Positions 46,491 through 55,253 of a stretch of DNA of 64,000 nucleotides are shown piece by piece. Origin of the DNA: DASVRZ01 sp038230215 (GTDB taxonomy: Bacteria > Verrucomicrobiota > Verrucomicrobiia > Chthoniobacterales > DASVRZ01); NCBI GenBank assembly GCA_038230215.1, contig JBBRNR010000009.1:72225-136224 (forward strand), in the 5' to 3' direction. The position numbers and the translations under genes are program-made. Below the pieces are notes generated by a model that was not told where the DNA came from, made no database searches, and saw only the letters and a list, made by a program, of their open reading frames with translations. Position 1 is the stretch's first letter. Each line of letters opens with the position of its first letter.

Positions 46491-47273
46491 TTAGACGGTG
46501 ATTTTCAATCCGTCAAAGGCAACTCGCACATCCGGTGGCAAGTCCGCCTCGGTCGCGGCGTGCCCGAGGTCGTGGCAGAGATGAGTCAGCCAGGTGCGTT
46601 GAGCACCGATCCGCTCACGAAAGGCGAGCGCCTCTGCCAGATTCATGTGGGTCGGATGCGGACGATGGCGCAAGGCATCGACGATCAGCACCGGCACGTC
46701 TTGCATCGCGGCCAGGGCAGAAGCGGAAACCGTTTTGCAATCGCTCAGATATGCCGCACGTTTTTCGCCGTTTCGCGAGAGAAGATAACCAAAAACATGC
46801 GCCCGACCGTGCTGCACCGGGAGCGGAGTAAGAGTCGTCTCACCGATGGTGAACGGCCCTGTAACGACATGCTTTTCTGGCCTCACATAGCCGGGAAAAG
46901 CCGCCGTGCCATTGAAGGCAAAAGAAAACACACGCTCTAGATCGTCCATCGTTTTCTGCGACGCGTAGATCGGCATCGTCCCATTTCTGGCATCGCAGAA
47001 ACGCCGCAAATCGTCGAAGCCCATCAGGTGATCCGTGTGCGAATGTGTGTAGACCACTGCGTCCAGCCAGCGGATTTTCTCACGCAATACCTGTTCGCGG
47101 AAATCCGGCCCAGTGTCCACCACCCAGGCGGCCTCCGGCGTTTTCACGTAAATCGACGAGCGGGTCCGGTTGTCCCGAGGGTCGGGCGAAGTGCAAACCG
47201 CGCAATCGCAGCCAATCATCGGCACACCCTGCGAAGTCCCGGTGCCTAGAAAAGTGATCTCGATTGGTTGCAT
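46491..47273 (-). CDS. Metallo-beta-lactamase-fold hydrolase (PhnP-like)
   Basis: The 260-aa protein has GTGTSQGVPMIGCDCAVC at the start, the metal-binding YTHSHTDHLMGFDDLRRF near residue 85, a Zn-like Cys pair and downstream His residues. It resembles PhnP and other small phosphodiesterases of the MBL fold. I use ATG 47273 (MQPIEITFLG) over one 15 bases upstream. It is divergent from recN with about 42 bp between. Confidence 0.88.
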   Translation of the reverse strand: MQPIEITFLGTGTSQGVPMIGCDCAVCTSPDPRDNRTRSSIYVKTPEAAWVVDTGPDFREQVLREKIRWLDAVVYTHSHTDHLMGFDDLRRFCDARNGTMPIYASQKTMDDLERVFSFAFNGTAAFPGYVRPEKHVVTGPFTIGETTLTPLPVQHGRAHVFGYLLSRNGEKRAAYLSDCKTVSASALAAMQDVPVLIVDALRHRPHPTHMNLAEALAFRERIGAQRTWLTHLCHDLGHAATEADLPPDVRVAFDGLKITV

Positions 47274-47315
47274 GATTTGCCACGGCACATTTACAATCTC
47301 CCGACCGTGCCCGCA

Positions 47316-48974
47316 ATGCTCACCTCGCTTCGCATCCGCAATCTTGCCCTCGTGGAAGACCTCGCCTGGTCCCTCGGCCCGGGCTACACCGCGATCACCG
47401 GAGAAACGGGGGCGGGCAAATCCATCATTCTCGGCGCTTTAAAACTCATCATCGGAGAGCGCGCCGATAAATCACTCATTCGCTCCGGGGCCGACGCCTG
47501 CACGGTCGAGGCCGCCTTTTCCATTGAAAACACAACGAAATGGAACTCCGCCCTGGCCGAACTTGGCGTCGAACCGTGCGAGGACGATCAGCTACTTTTG
47601 AAACGCAGCTTCACCACAGGCGGCTCTAACCGGCAGTTCATCAACGGCAGCCCCACGACCCTCGCTGTCCTGAAAATGCTCGGCGAGGATCTCGTGGACT
47701 TGCATGGGCCGCACGATCACCAGTCGCTTTTTTCCACGGCGCGGCAGCTCGCGATTCTGGATCAATTTACCGGCAACGAAGCCGCTTTGGTAAATTATCA
47801 GGCGCTTTATTCGCGGGCGGCGGAGTTGCGCGGCGAATACGAAAGCCTTTCCACGAGTGAGGCGGCGGTCGCGCAGGAGATAGACCTGCTCCAGTTTCAG
47901 AAAAATGAGATTGAATCCGCGGAACTCGATCCCGTGGAAGCCGTTGAGACGGAGACGCGCTACGCGGCGATTTCTAACTCTCGCCGCTTGATCGAACTCG
48001 GAGCCACTATTCGCAACACGCTTACAGAAAATGACGACGCCGCCAGCGCCCGCCACACCGATGTTCAACGACTTTTTCGCGAGCTCGAACGCCTCGACCC
48101 CAGCACGACGGAACTCGCCACGCGCCACACTGCGCTCGTCGCTGAGCTGGACGACATCGCGTTGGAACTCGACTCCTACCTGACCAAACTTGACCTTGAT
48201 CCCGATCAAATCGCCACGCTGGAGGATCGCGTCAATCTCCTGCAAACCCTTCGCAGGAAATATGGGCGCACCATCGAGGAAGTCATCGCCCATGGTGCAA
48301 CCGTCGCTGCCCGCCTCGCCAAAATTACCGGTCGCGATGCCGAGCTGAATCGACTCGAACTCGAATGGAAAAAGGCCGACGCCGCTCTCCACGAGGAGGG
48401 AACCCAACTCACCCGCAGCCGCCAAAAAGCCATCGGCCCCCTCTCCGCCGCGGTCACCACGCAGCTCCGCGACCTGGGTTTCCGTCAATCGAAGTTTGAG
48501 ATCACGCTTGTCCCCTTTCCTAACGCCAAGGCGACGGGATTTGAGACGATTGAGTTTCAATTTGCCCCAAATCCGGGCGAGCCGATCCAGCCGTTGCGCG
48601 CCATCGCTTCGAGTGGGGAAATTTCGCGGGTTATGCTTGCGATCAAGACTGCGCTCGCAAGCCAGGATGAAGTGGCGTTGCTGGTTTTCGACGAGGTCGA
48701 TGCGAACATCGGCGGCGAAATTGCCCATGCGGTCGGCGAAAAAATGGCCAGCTTGGGGAAAAGTCATCAAGTGCTCACGATCACGCATTTGCCCCAAGTC
48801 GCCGCGCGGGCCGGAGAACATTTCGTTGTCTCGAAAGAAGTGCGCGACGGACGGACGCATTCGACTCTGACTCAACTGGAACCCGACACCCGCACCGCTG
48901 AAATCGCTAGGATGCTGGGAGGACAATCGAAGTCCGCTCTCGAGCACGCCGCCACGTTACTGGGGAATTTTTAA
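47316..48974 (+). CDS. recN: DNA repair protein RecN
   Basis: RecN is an SMC-like ATPase for double-strand-break repair. The 552-aa protein has Walker A ITGETGAGKSIILGAL near residue 28, the DLHGPHDHQSLF box, coiled-coil arms (about 160-350), the IASSGEISRVMLAIK signature and Walker B LLVFDEVDANIGGEIA. The start at 47316 (MLTSLRIRNLALV) is the typical RecN N-terminus. An upstream ATG at 47268 is less likely. Array A5 follows the stop within about 15 bp. Confidence 0.95.
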   Translation: MLTSLRIRNLALVEDLAWSLGPGYTAITGETGAGKSIILGALKLIIGERADKSLIRSGADACTVEAAFSIENTTKWNSALAELGVEPCEDDQLLLKRSFTTGGSNRQFINGSPTTLAVLKMLGEDLVDLHGPHDHQSLFSTARQLAILDQFTGNEAALVNYQALYSRAAELRGEYESLSTSEAAVAQEIDLLQFQKNEIESAELDPVEAVETETRYAAISNSRRLIELGATIRNTLTENDDAASARHTDVQRLFRELERLDPSTTELATRHTALVAELDDIALELDSYLTKLDLDPDQIATLEDRVNLLQTLRRKYGRTIEEVIAHGATVAARLAKITGRDAELNRLELEWKKADAALHEEGTQLTRSRQKAIGPLSAAVTTQLRDLGFRQSKFEITLVPFPNAKATGFETIEFQFAPNPGEPIQPLRAIASSGEISRVMLAIKTALASQDEVALLVFDEVDANIGGEIAHAVGEKMASLGKSHQVLTITHLPQVAARAGEHFVVSKEVRDGRTHSTLTQLEPDTRTAEIARMLGGQSKSALEHAATLLGNF

Positions 48975-48989
48975 CCACAGAGGAAGAGA

Positions 48990-49280
48990 AACAGCGCCTA
49001 TCCTTTCGCGAATGTGGGCGATCCCACGCGGAATAGTCGCGTTCCTTTCAGAAATGTAGGCGATCCTACGTAGAATAGTCGCGTTCCTTTCACGAATGCT
49101 GGCGATCCTACGAAGAATAGTCCCGTTTCTTTCAGAAATGTAGGCGATCCTACTCAGAATAGTCGCGTTCCTCTCAGGAATGCTGGTGATCCTAGAGAAA
49201 ATAGCTCCTGCTATTCTTGGAAAGACCGCTGCTATTTCCAAAATAGTCACTGCTATTTTAAGAATAGCAGTGATTCCGGG
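48990..49280. repeat. 21-bp-period tandem array A5 (alternating 42-bp units)
   Basis: The trinucleotide AAT or AAA recurs at 49011, 49032, 49053 and at each 21-bp step to 49263 without a slip. Odd units read AATGTAGGCGATCCTACG and even units AATAGTCGCGTTCCTTTCA, sharing AAT....GCG.TCCT, so a 42-bp repeat is built from two related halves. From 49200 the unit changes to a TGCTATT form. The array fills the convergent gap between recN and the C-terminal protease gene. Confidence 0.95.
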
Positions 49281-49281
49281 G

Positions 49282-50631
49282 CTACTGATCCGACGGAGTC
49301 GGGCTGGCGGCGGGCTCTGGCTGGGGTTCGAGCTTGGCGACTTGGGTGTAAATGAGGACGCCTTTGAGCGCGTCGATGGCACGGTCCATTTGCGGGTCGT
49401 CGAAGTTCTCGACGTTGGCTTGGTCCTCCAGGCTGAGTTTGTCCTCGCGGCGCGACAGGACGAGCGTGCGCTCCTGCTCAGGGGTCATGGTCGAGACGAT
49501 GGTCGGGGTGATGCCATGCTCGTGGATGACCTGGCGACCGGGAGTGTAATATTTGGCGGTGGTGAGTTTTACGGCGGAGCCATCCTGCATCTGGATGACG
49601 CTTTGGACGCTGCCTTTGCCGAAGGTGGTTTCGCCGACGATGACGGCCCGGTTGAGGTCTTTCAGTGCCCCTGCGAGGATTTCTGCGCCGCTGGCGCTGC
49701 CGCTGTTCACGAGGACGGCGAGCGGGGTCTTGGTGTCGGGTTTTTCAATGCCGGAAGTCCGGTATTCCCGGCGTTGCGAGGCGGCGCGGCCCTCGGTGTA
49801 AACGACCATCTGGTTGGCAGACAAAAATTGGCTGCAAACATCGACCGCGCTGGTAAGCAATCCACCGGGGTTGTGCCGCAAGTCCACGATGAGCGCCTGC
49901 ATCCCCTGGTCGCGTAGACGGGCGAGTTCCTTCTGGAGGTCGCCGGCGGTAGGTTCGTTGAATTGCGTGATGCGGACGTAGCCGATTTTGTAGCCGTCGG
50001 TCAGGGTGGGTTTGACGAGTTTGGCGTCCTTGATGCTGGCGATTTTGATGACGGTGCGAATGAGGTCGAAGTCCTTGATTTCGTGAGTGGCGGCGCGGGA
50101 AATGGTGAGTCGAATGGACTTGCCCGGATCGCCGCGCAGCCTGTTGATGGCGTCGGAAAGTTCCAGTTTTTCGGTGCTTTCGCCGTCGATGCGTAGAATT
50201 TGATCGCCGGGCAGAATGCCTGCTTTGAAGCTGGGCGAATCTTCCATTGGCGTGACGACGGTGAGCAGGCCACCCTTGAAAGAAACGACGATGCCGAGGC
50301 CGGTGAACTCGCTTTTCGTGTCACTCTGCATCTCCTTGAAGTCGGACGGCGGGAGGAATTGCGAGTGCGGATCGAGCGAGGTCAGCATCCCCTGAAGTGC
50401 GTCGTAGGTGAGGTCTTTGTAGGCAATTTTTTTTTCGTCCACGTAGTCTTGGCGGATGAGTTCCAAGGCGCGGGCAAAGACGGTCATGCTGTCGTAGGCG
50501 GTGTCTTTGTCGTCCGTTTTTCCCGCAGGTTTTTCAACGGGCTTTTCCGCAGATTTTGCGGGTGCGCCGAGGGAAAGCAACGGGGCGATGGACAGGAAAA
50601 TGGCTGCCGTGCCTAGGGACGAAATTTTCAT
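49282..50631 (-). CDS. Carboxy-terminal processing protease (S41)
   Basis: The 449-aa protease has a signal peptide (to about residue 22), a PDZ domain (about 100-190, with GLGIVVSFKGG and GDQILRIDG) and the S41 catalytic domain. The Ser is in VNSGSASGAEILAGAL near residue 318 and the Lys in GETTFGKGSVQ near 343, the classic Ser-Lys dyad of CtpA/Prc proteases that trim periplasmic or envelope proteins. It is 63 bp downstream of the PBP gene on the same strand, pointing to cell-wall work. Confidence 0.95.
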   Translation of the reverse strand: MKISSLGTAAIFLSIAPLLSLGAPAKSAEKPVEKPAGKTDDKDTAYDSMTVFARALELIRQDYVDEKKIAYKDLTYDALQGMLTSLDPHSQFLPPSDFKEMQSDTKSEFTGLGIVVSFKGGLLTVVTPMEDSPSFKAGILPGDQILRIDGESTEKLELSDAINRLRGDPGKSIRLTISRAATHEIKDFDLIRTVIKIASIKDAKLVKPTLTDGYKIGYVRITQFNEPTAGDLQKELARLRDQGMQALIVDLRHNPGGLLTSAVDVCSQFLSANQMVVYTEGRAASQRREYRTSGIEKPDTKTPLAVLVNSGSASGAEILAGALKDLNRAVIVGETTFGKGSVQSVIQMQDGSAVKLTTAKYYTPGRQVIHEHGITPTIVSTMTPEQERTLVLSRREDKLSLEDQANVENFDDPQMDRAIDALKGVLIYTQVAKLEPQPEPAASPTPSDQ

Positions 50632-50694
50632 CAGCCAGATGATAGCACAAAGCTAACACTTGACGAAATTTTCCCGTGCGCCGGGAGCCTGATT

Positions 50695-53157
50695 CTACTG
50701 CAAGTCCAATGGAGGAGGCGGCTCCATGTTCAGGGTCGGCTCGGCGGCGGTGCGGTCGAGCGGACGCACCGGTTCGGCGCGCATGACCTGGAGAGGCGCG
50801 GCAGCCGCATTTGGATCGGAGTTGGGCAGCGCGAGACCGGTTAGCGGATCGACTCCGGTGACGGGTTCAGCACGCGGCACGGTCGAATTAAAGGGATCTT
50901 CCGTGCCGATGAGCGCGGGGCCTTTCATGGGAATGGGCTTCACGTCGCTGGTGTTGGTCGCGAGCTGGGCGACGGGCACTTTTCCGCTGTTGGTCATCAT
51001 CGGAACGGTCGTTCCAGTGCCGCCGTGCACAAAGCAGGTTCCTTTCGGCGTTTGCTCGGCGGAGGAGAATTCGTAGAACGTCGTCCGCTGGCGCAGACCT
51101 TTGGCATCGGTCTTGTAGCAGTCGCGGGTTGCGGGCAAACCGGAGTCTTTGCAGACTTCGATGCGCTCGATGTTGACCGGACGCGGGATGGGCTGTGGCG
51201 GGTGTGTCGAGAGCGAGGCATTCATGATGGCCGACCACACGGGCAGCGCAATTTTGTTACTGAAGGCACCGCGATAGATCGTGCGGCGCTTGTCGAATCC
51301 AGCCCAAACGCCGCAGGTAATTTCGCTGTCATAACCGACGAACCATGCGTCGGTGAAGTTGTATGCGGTCCCGGTTTTTCCGCCACCGGGGAAGTTTCGC
51401 AGCTTGTATTCGGCGACGGCGTTAGAGGCGGTCCCCTCCTCCAGGACGTCGCTCAGAAACGAATGGATCTCGAATGCGACCGCTGGCGTGGTGACTTTCT
51501 TGCGAGTCGGAGTCGCCTGATAAATGAGCGTTCCATCCGCCTCCTCGACGCGCGAAATGATATACGGGGCCGACGGACGATAGCCGCCCTCGGGGAAGAT
51601 CGTGTAAGCTAAAGTCAACTGCGCGAGCGAGACCTCACTGCTCCCGAGGTAAGTCGCGGGAAATTGCCGCATGGGCGAGTCCATGCCAGCTTCCTTGGCG
51701 AAGGCTATCACTTTTTCCAAGCCCACATCGAGCCCGAAGCGAACGGTGGCGGCATTTTTCCCCTGCGAGACCGCCCGGCGCGCGGGAATAAGCCCTTCGT
51801 ATTGGGAATCGGCCCGCTCACTGCCCCATTCGCCTAAAATTCCCGTGAAACCGCCGATCATCACCTGGCGGTTGTCGAGCGCGGAATCATCCACCAGCGT
51901 CCCGGGAAAAATCTTTTCTGCAAATCCCGCCGCAAAGACGAACGGAGTGAAAGCCGTGCTCGGCGGACGCAAGCCATCGGTCGCGCGATTGTAAACGCTA
52001 TCGCCATAATCGCGGCCACCCACCAGCACCAGGATGCCGCCTGTTCTCGAGTCGAGCGCATAGACCGCGCCCTGTAGATAATCGGGTTGATCCTCGGGCT
52101 TCGCTGCCGCACCCTCGGCAGGGGCGGGCTGGTTTTTCCGGGCGGTTTTCCAGTCGGCCATCGTGGGATTGGAATAACCGGGCGTCGTCTCCACGCGGGC
52201 AAGTTCCTTTGCCAGGGAATCCTCCGCCACTTTCTGCAAATCGGCATCAATCGTCGTGTAAATCTTGTAGCCGGCGCTGGCCGCCGCATCGAAATCCAAG
52301 TCCGTCGTCAATCGCTGGCGAATCAGGTCCAGCGCATACGATTGGCCACGGCTGGAAGCTCTCCGCGGGCGCACCCGGAAACTGAGCAAATGCGCCTCGT
52401 CGAATTGTTTCTGATTGATCTTCTTAATCTCCAACATGCGCCCTAGAACGAAATTCCGCTCCTGCTCCGCGCCCTTGGGATTGCGCCAGGGCGAGAGCAT
52501 GTTTGGCCCTTTTAAAAGTCCGGCCAGGGTCGCCGCCTCACCGAGGGACAGATCGACCGCCGACTTTCCGAAGTAACCTTTCGCCGCCGCCTCGCACCCG
52601 TAAAGTCCGCCGCCGAAATAGACGCGGTTCAAGTAAAGCTCCATGATTTTATCCTTGGAGAAATTTTCCTCAATGCGTTTCGAGAGATAGATTTCGACGA
52701 TTTTCCGCTCGTAGGTGCGTTCGTGCAACTCGAAGCTGTTGCGGGCCAGTTGCTGCGTGACCGTGCTCGCGCCCTGTCGGATTTTGCCCGCCCTATAGTT
52801 CTTCAACGCCGCCCGCGCCATGCCCATGTAATCGACGCCACCGTGCTCGTAGAAACGATTGTCCTCTGCGGAAATGACCGCGTCCACGAGGTTTTTCGAG
52901 ATGCGCGAGAAGGGAACGACCTCCCGATTTTCCACAAGCACTTTCCCGATTTCCCGTCCGTTGCGGTCGTAGATCGTGCTGGCGTTCTCCATTTTCGAGA
53001 GCTCATTAAGATCAAACTCAGCGGCCTTTTTGACGTAAATGCCCTGCCAATAGAGGACGAAGGCCGCTACTCCAATGCCGACAATCACAAAAAAACACGC
53101 CGTGTAAATGAACCACGGTCGGGCGTAGAAGGGAGGGGTCGGCTTGTAATCCCACAT
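50695..53157 (-). CDS. Class A penicillin-binding protein with degenerate transpeptidase site
   Basis: The 820-aa protein has a membrane anchor (about 15-36) and an intact GT51 peptidoglycan glycosyltransferase domain, with the catalytic Glu in ISAEDNRFYEHGG and the GASTVTQQLARN motif. In the transpeptidase domain the SxxK box, normally within S-x-x-K-P-F, reads PSTAFTPF, so the Lys is Thr and the nucleophile position is Thr. SxN reads QGKN, and only KTGTAYNFTDAWFVGY is kept. The last 110 residues are Pro-rich. It probably polymerises glycan but cannot cross-link, unless a nonstandard nucleophile is used. Confidence 0.9.
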   Translation of the reverse strand: MWDYKPTPPFYARPWFIYTACFFVIVGIGVAAFVLYWQGIYVKKAAEFDLNELSKMENASTIYDRNGREIGKVLVENREVVPFSRISKNLVDAVISAEDNRFYEHGGVDYMGMARAALKNYRAGKIRQGASTVTQQLARNSFELHERTYERKIVEIYLSKRIEENFSKDKIMELYLNRVYFGGGLYGCEAAAKGYFGKSAVDLSLGEAATLAGLLKGPNMLSPWRNPKGAEQERNFVLGRMLEIKKINQKQFDEAHLLSFRVRPRRASSRGQSYALDLIRQRLTTDLDFDAAASAGYKIYTTIDADLQKVAEDSLAKELARVETTPGYSNPTMADWKTARKNQPAPAEGAAAKPEDQPDYLQGAVYALDSRTGGILVLVGGRDYGDSVYNRATDGLRPPSTAFTPFVFAAGFAEKIFPGTLVDDSALDNRQVMIGGFTGILGEWGSERADSQYEGLIPARRAVSQGKNAATVRFGLDVGLEKVIAFAKEAGMDSPMRQFPATYLGSSEVSLAQLTLAYTIFPEGGYRPSAPYIISRVEEADGTLIYQATPTRKKVTTPAVAFEIHSFLSDVLEEGTASNAVAEYKLRNFPGGGKTGTAYNFTDAWFVGYDSEITCGVWAGFDKRRTIYRGAFSNKIALPVWSAIMNASLSTHPPQPIPRPVNIERIEVCKDSGLPATRDCYKTDAKGLRQRTTFYEFSSAEQTPKGTCFVHGGTGTTVPMMTNSGKVPVAQLATNTSDVKPIPMKGPALIGTEDPFNSTVPRAEPVTGVDPLTGLALPNSDPNAAAAPLQVMRAEPVRPLDRTAAEPTLNMEPPPPLDLQ

Positions 53158-53319
53158 AGAAGAGGATCGCTATTTTCAGCGGAAGCAGCTCGTTCGGCAA
53201 CTAAGAATATGCCGCCGCACTGCCAAATCCAGGTGCCCCAAGTCCCTGCAGCCGTGCGCCACACTACGGGGAGAAAGGGGTTGTTCGATACCATTTCGTG
53301 CATTACGGGAGAAATCTCC

Positions 53320-54102
53320 ATGCCTTCCGGACTAGAAATCGCCCAGGCTTTGCCCGTCATTCTTTCGCTAATTCTCATTGAGGGTTTGCTCTCCGTGGAC
53401 AACGCCCTCGCCATCGCCGCGATGGCCTCCCACCTCCCGAAAGACCAGCAGAAACTCGCCCTCCGGCTCGGCATCATCGGCGCGTATTTATTTCGCGGCA
53501 TCTCCCTCGCCCTCGTCGTCTGGATCCAATCTCATCTTTGGATCAAATACCTCGGCGCGGGCTATCTCATCTATCTGATGTGCTCGCATCTAACATCGAG
53601 CGAATCATCCCCCGACGAGACCAAAAAAATCCGACCCCGCGGGCTCTGGCTCACCGTCGCCACCATCGAATTGATGGACCTCAGTCTCAGCATCGACAAC
53701 GTCATCGCCGCCGTTACGCTCAGCGACAAACTCTGGGTCATCGTCACCGGCGTCTTCATCGGCATCCTCGCACTGCGATTGTTAGCAGGTTACGCCATCG
53801 GACTGATTCAGAAATTTCCCATCCTCGGCTCCACGGCATTTTTGCTGGTCGGCTATGTCGGGTTTTTGCTGATTTTTGAAATGCTAGCAGGCGTCCATCT
53901 CGGTTCTGCGGGCAAGTTTATTGGCATTTGCATCATCGTCCTGATCTCGCTGATCTATGAGCGGAATGACAAGTTTAAATCCGTCTTCCAGCCGCTGGTG
54001 CGGGCGTCCTTGTTTGTCATGCTGGCTGTCACGAGGCTGGTTGGCTGGATCACATTTCCAGTGACTTTTCTCCTCAGCAAACTCCGCCCACATTCCGCAT
54101 GA
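53320..54102 (+). CDS. TerC family integral membrane protein
   Basis: The 260-aa protein has seven to eight spans with the two family motifs LLSVDNALAIAAM near residue 24 and LSLSIDNVIAAVTL near residue 125. TerC/Alx members handle manganese or tellurite stress. The ATG at 53320 is chosen because it gives the typical TerC start. An open frame back to 52723 is antisense to the PBP gene. The 162-bp leader 53158-53319 was checked for a Mn riboswitch without a convincing match. The stop overlaps the next start (ATGA). Confidence 0.93.
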   Translation: MPSGLEIAQALPVILSLILIEGLLSVDNALAIAAMASHLPKDQQKLALRLGIIGAYLFRGISLALVVWIQSHLWIKYLGAGYLIYLMCSHLTSSESSPDETKKIRPRGLWLTVATIELMDLSLSIDNVIAAVTLSDKLWVIVTGVFIGILALRLLAGYAIGLIQKFPILGSTAFLLVGYVGFLLIFEMLAGVHLGSAGKFIGICIIVLISLIYERNDKFKSVFQPLVRASLFVMLAVTRLVGWITFPVTFLLSKLRPHSA

Positions 54103-55253
54103 GCGCGGCGACATTTTTGGGTGAGTTAGATCAATCTCTGGAGACGGGAAAATTTCATCGACTCACCCTGGCGCGTCCGGCAAATGGCGAGACTCGCAAA
54201 AACCTGCTCCTGCGTCCGGCTAACATTCGCGGGGAATCCATGATCCAGCTCACCCATCGTTATCCGACTCGTGATGAAGTGGAAAACCTAACTCTCGTCG
54301 AGTCACACCGAACTGTCAGTGAATTGTTAGGAAAAAACTTTTTGGATGCGCATCTGGAAACAGAGGATGACGCCATCAGCCTGCGATATAGCCGCAAAGG
54401 CGCGCCGCGTCTTTCGCGTAAGAAATTGTTGCTCAACAAACCCATTTCCGTCGGACACGACCGCCAGAAAACGCGCCTGCTGAATCCGATGCAACTCCCT
54501 TGGCTGGCCGAGCTTGGCCTAGCAGATGCGCAGGGACGCATTCTGCCGTCGCGCTCCGCGAAGTGGCGTCAGGTCGAGCGTTTTGTTGAGTTGATCAGCC
54601 ATGCCTGGCGCGATGTTAGCTGGAGTGGCGGGCGGCCGCTGGAAGTCTTCGACATGGGTTGCGGCAAGGGGTACCTAACCTTCGCTGTCGAGTCGTGGTT
54701 TTCTGATATCAATGGAACTCCCGTGCAAGTCCACGGTGTCGAGCAACGTCCCGAACTGGTCGAGCTTTGCAACGGCATCGCCGAGAAATATCAGCGGGGA
54801 AATTTGCGATTCGAGTTAGGTCAAATTGGTGACGCCAACCTGACTAACATCGACATTCTCATCGCCCTCCACGCTTGCAACACGGCGACCGACGACGCGC
54901 TTGCCCTCGGCATTCGCCACCGCTCAGAAATGATCGTTTGCGCACCCTGTTGCCAGCACGAACTCCGCGAAAAAATGCAGGGGAGCTCCAGTGTTATCGG
55001 GCTGCTCGACCACGGACTTTTTCGCCAGCGCCAGGCGGCATTACTCACCGATACACTGCGCACGCTCATCCTCGAGCGCGAGGGCTACACCGTTCGCGTG
55101 GTCGAGTTTGTCTCCTCCGAACACACCGACAAAAACCTCCTGCTCATTGCCACCCGCACGGGAAAAAAATCCCCCAACGCGCAACTCAAACTCGATCAAT
55201 TGAAAACTCTTTTCGGCCTCCCCACCCTTCATCTGGAAACCCTGCTAACATGA
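54099..55253 (+). CDS. SAM-dependent methyltransferase (Methyltransf_32 type)
   Basis: The 384-aa enzyme has a class I Rossmann domain with motif I VFDMGCGKGYLTFA near residue 186, a VHGVEQRPELVELC acidic loop, IALHACNTATDDAL and CAPCCQHELRE. The domain matches the Methyltransf_32 group, whose bacterial members are thought to act on RNA or protein. N-terminal 150 residues are lineage-specific. It overlaps both neighbours by 4 bp, so terC and the two methyltransferases are coupled. Confidence 0.88.
   Translation: MSAATFLGELDQSLETGKFHRLTLARPANGETRKNLLLRPANIRGESMIQLTHRYPTRDEVENLTLVESHRTVSELLGKNFLDAHLETEDDAISLRYSRKGAPRLSRKKLLLNKPISVGHDRQKTRLLNPMQLPWLAELGLADAQGRILPSRSAKWRQVERFVELISHAWRDVSWSGGRPLEVFDMGCGKGYLTFAVESWFSDINGTPVQVHGVEQRPELVELCNGIAEKYQRGNLRFELGQIGDANLTNIDILIALHACNTATDDALALGIRHRSEMIVCAPCCQHELREKMQGSSSVIGLLDHGLFRQRQAALLTDTLRTLILEREGYTVRVVEFVSSEHTDKNLLLIATRTGKKSPNAQLKLDQLKTLFGLPTLHLETLLT

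Noticed and set aside
47592..48947. 451-codon minus-strand ORF opposite recN
   Set aside because: recN carries Walker motifs on the plus strand. The other frame has no recognisable domain.
53158..53319. Manganese (yybP-ykoY) riboswitch before terC
   Set aside because: The leader has G-rich runs, but I could not place the conserved loop sequences or paired stems of that class.
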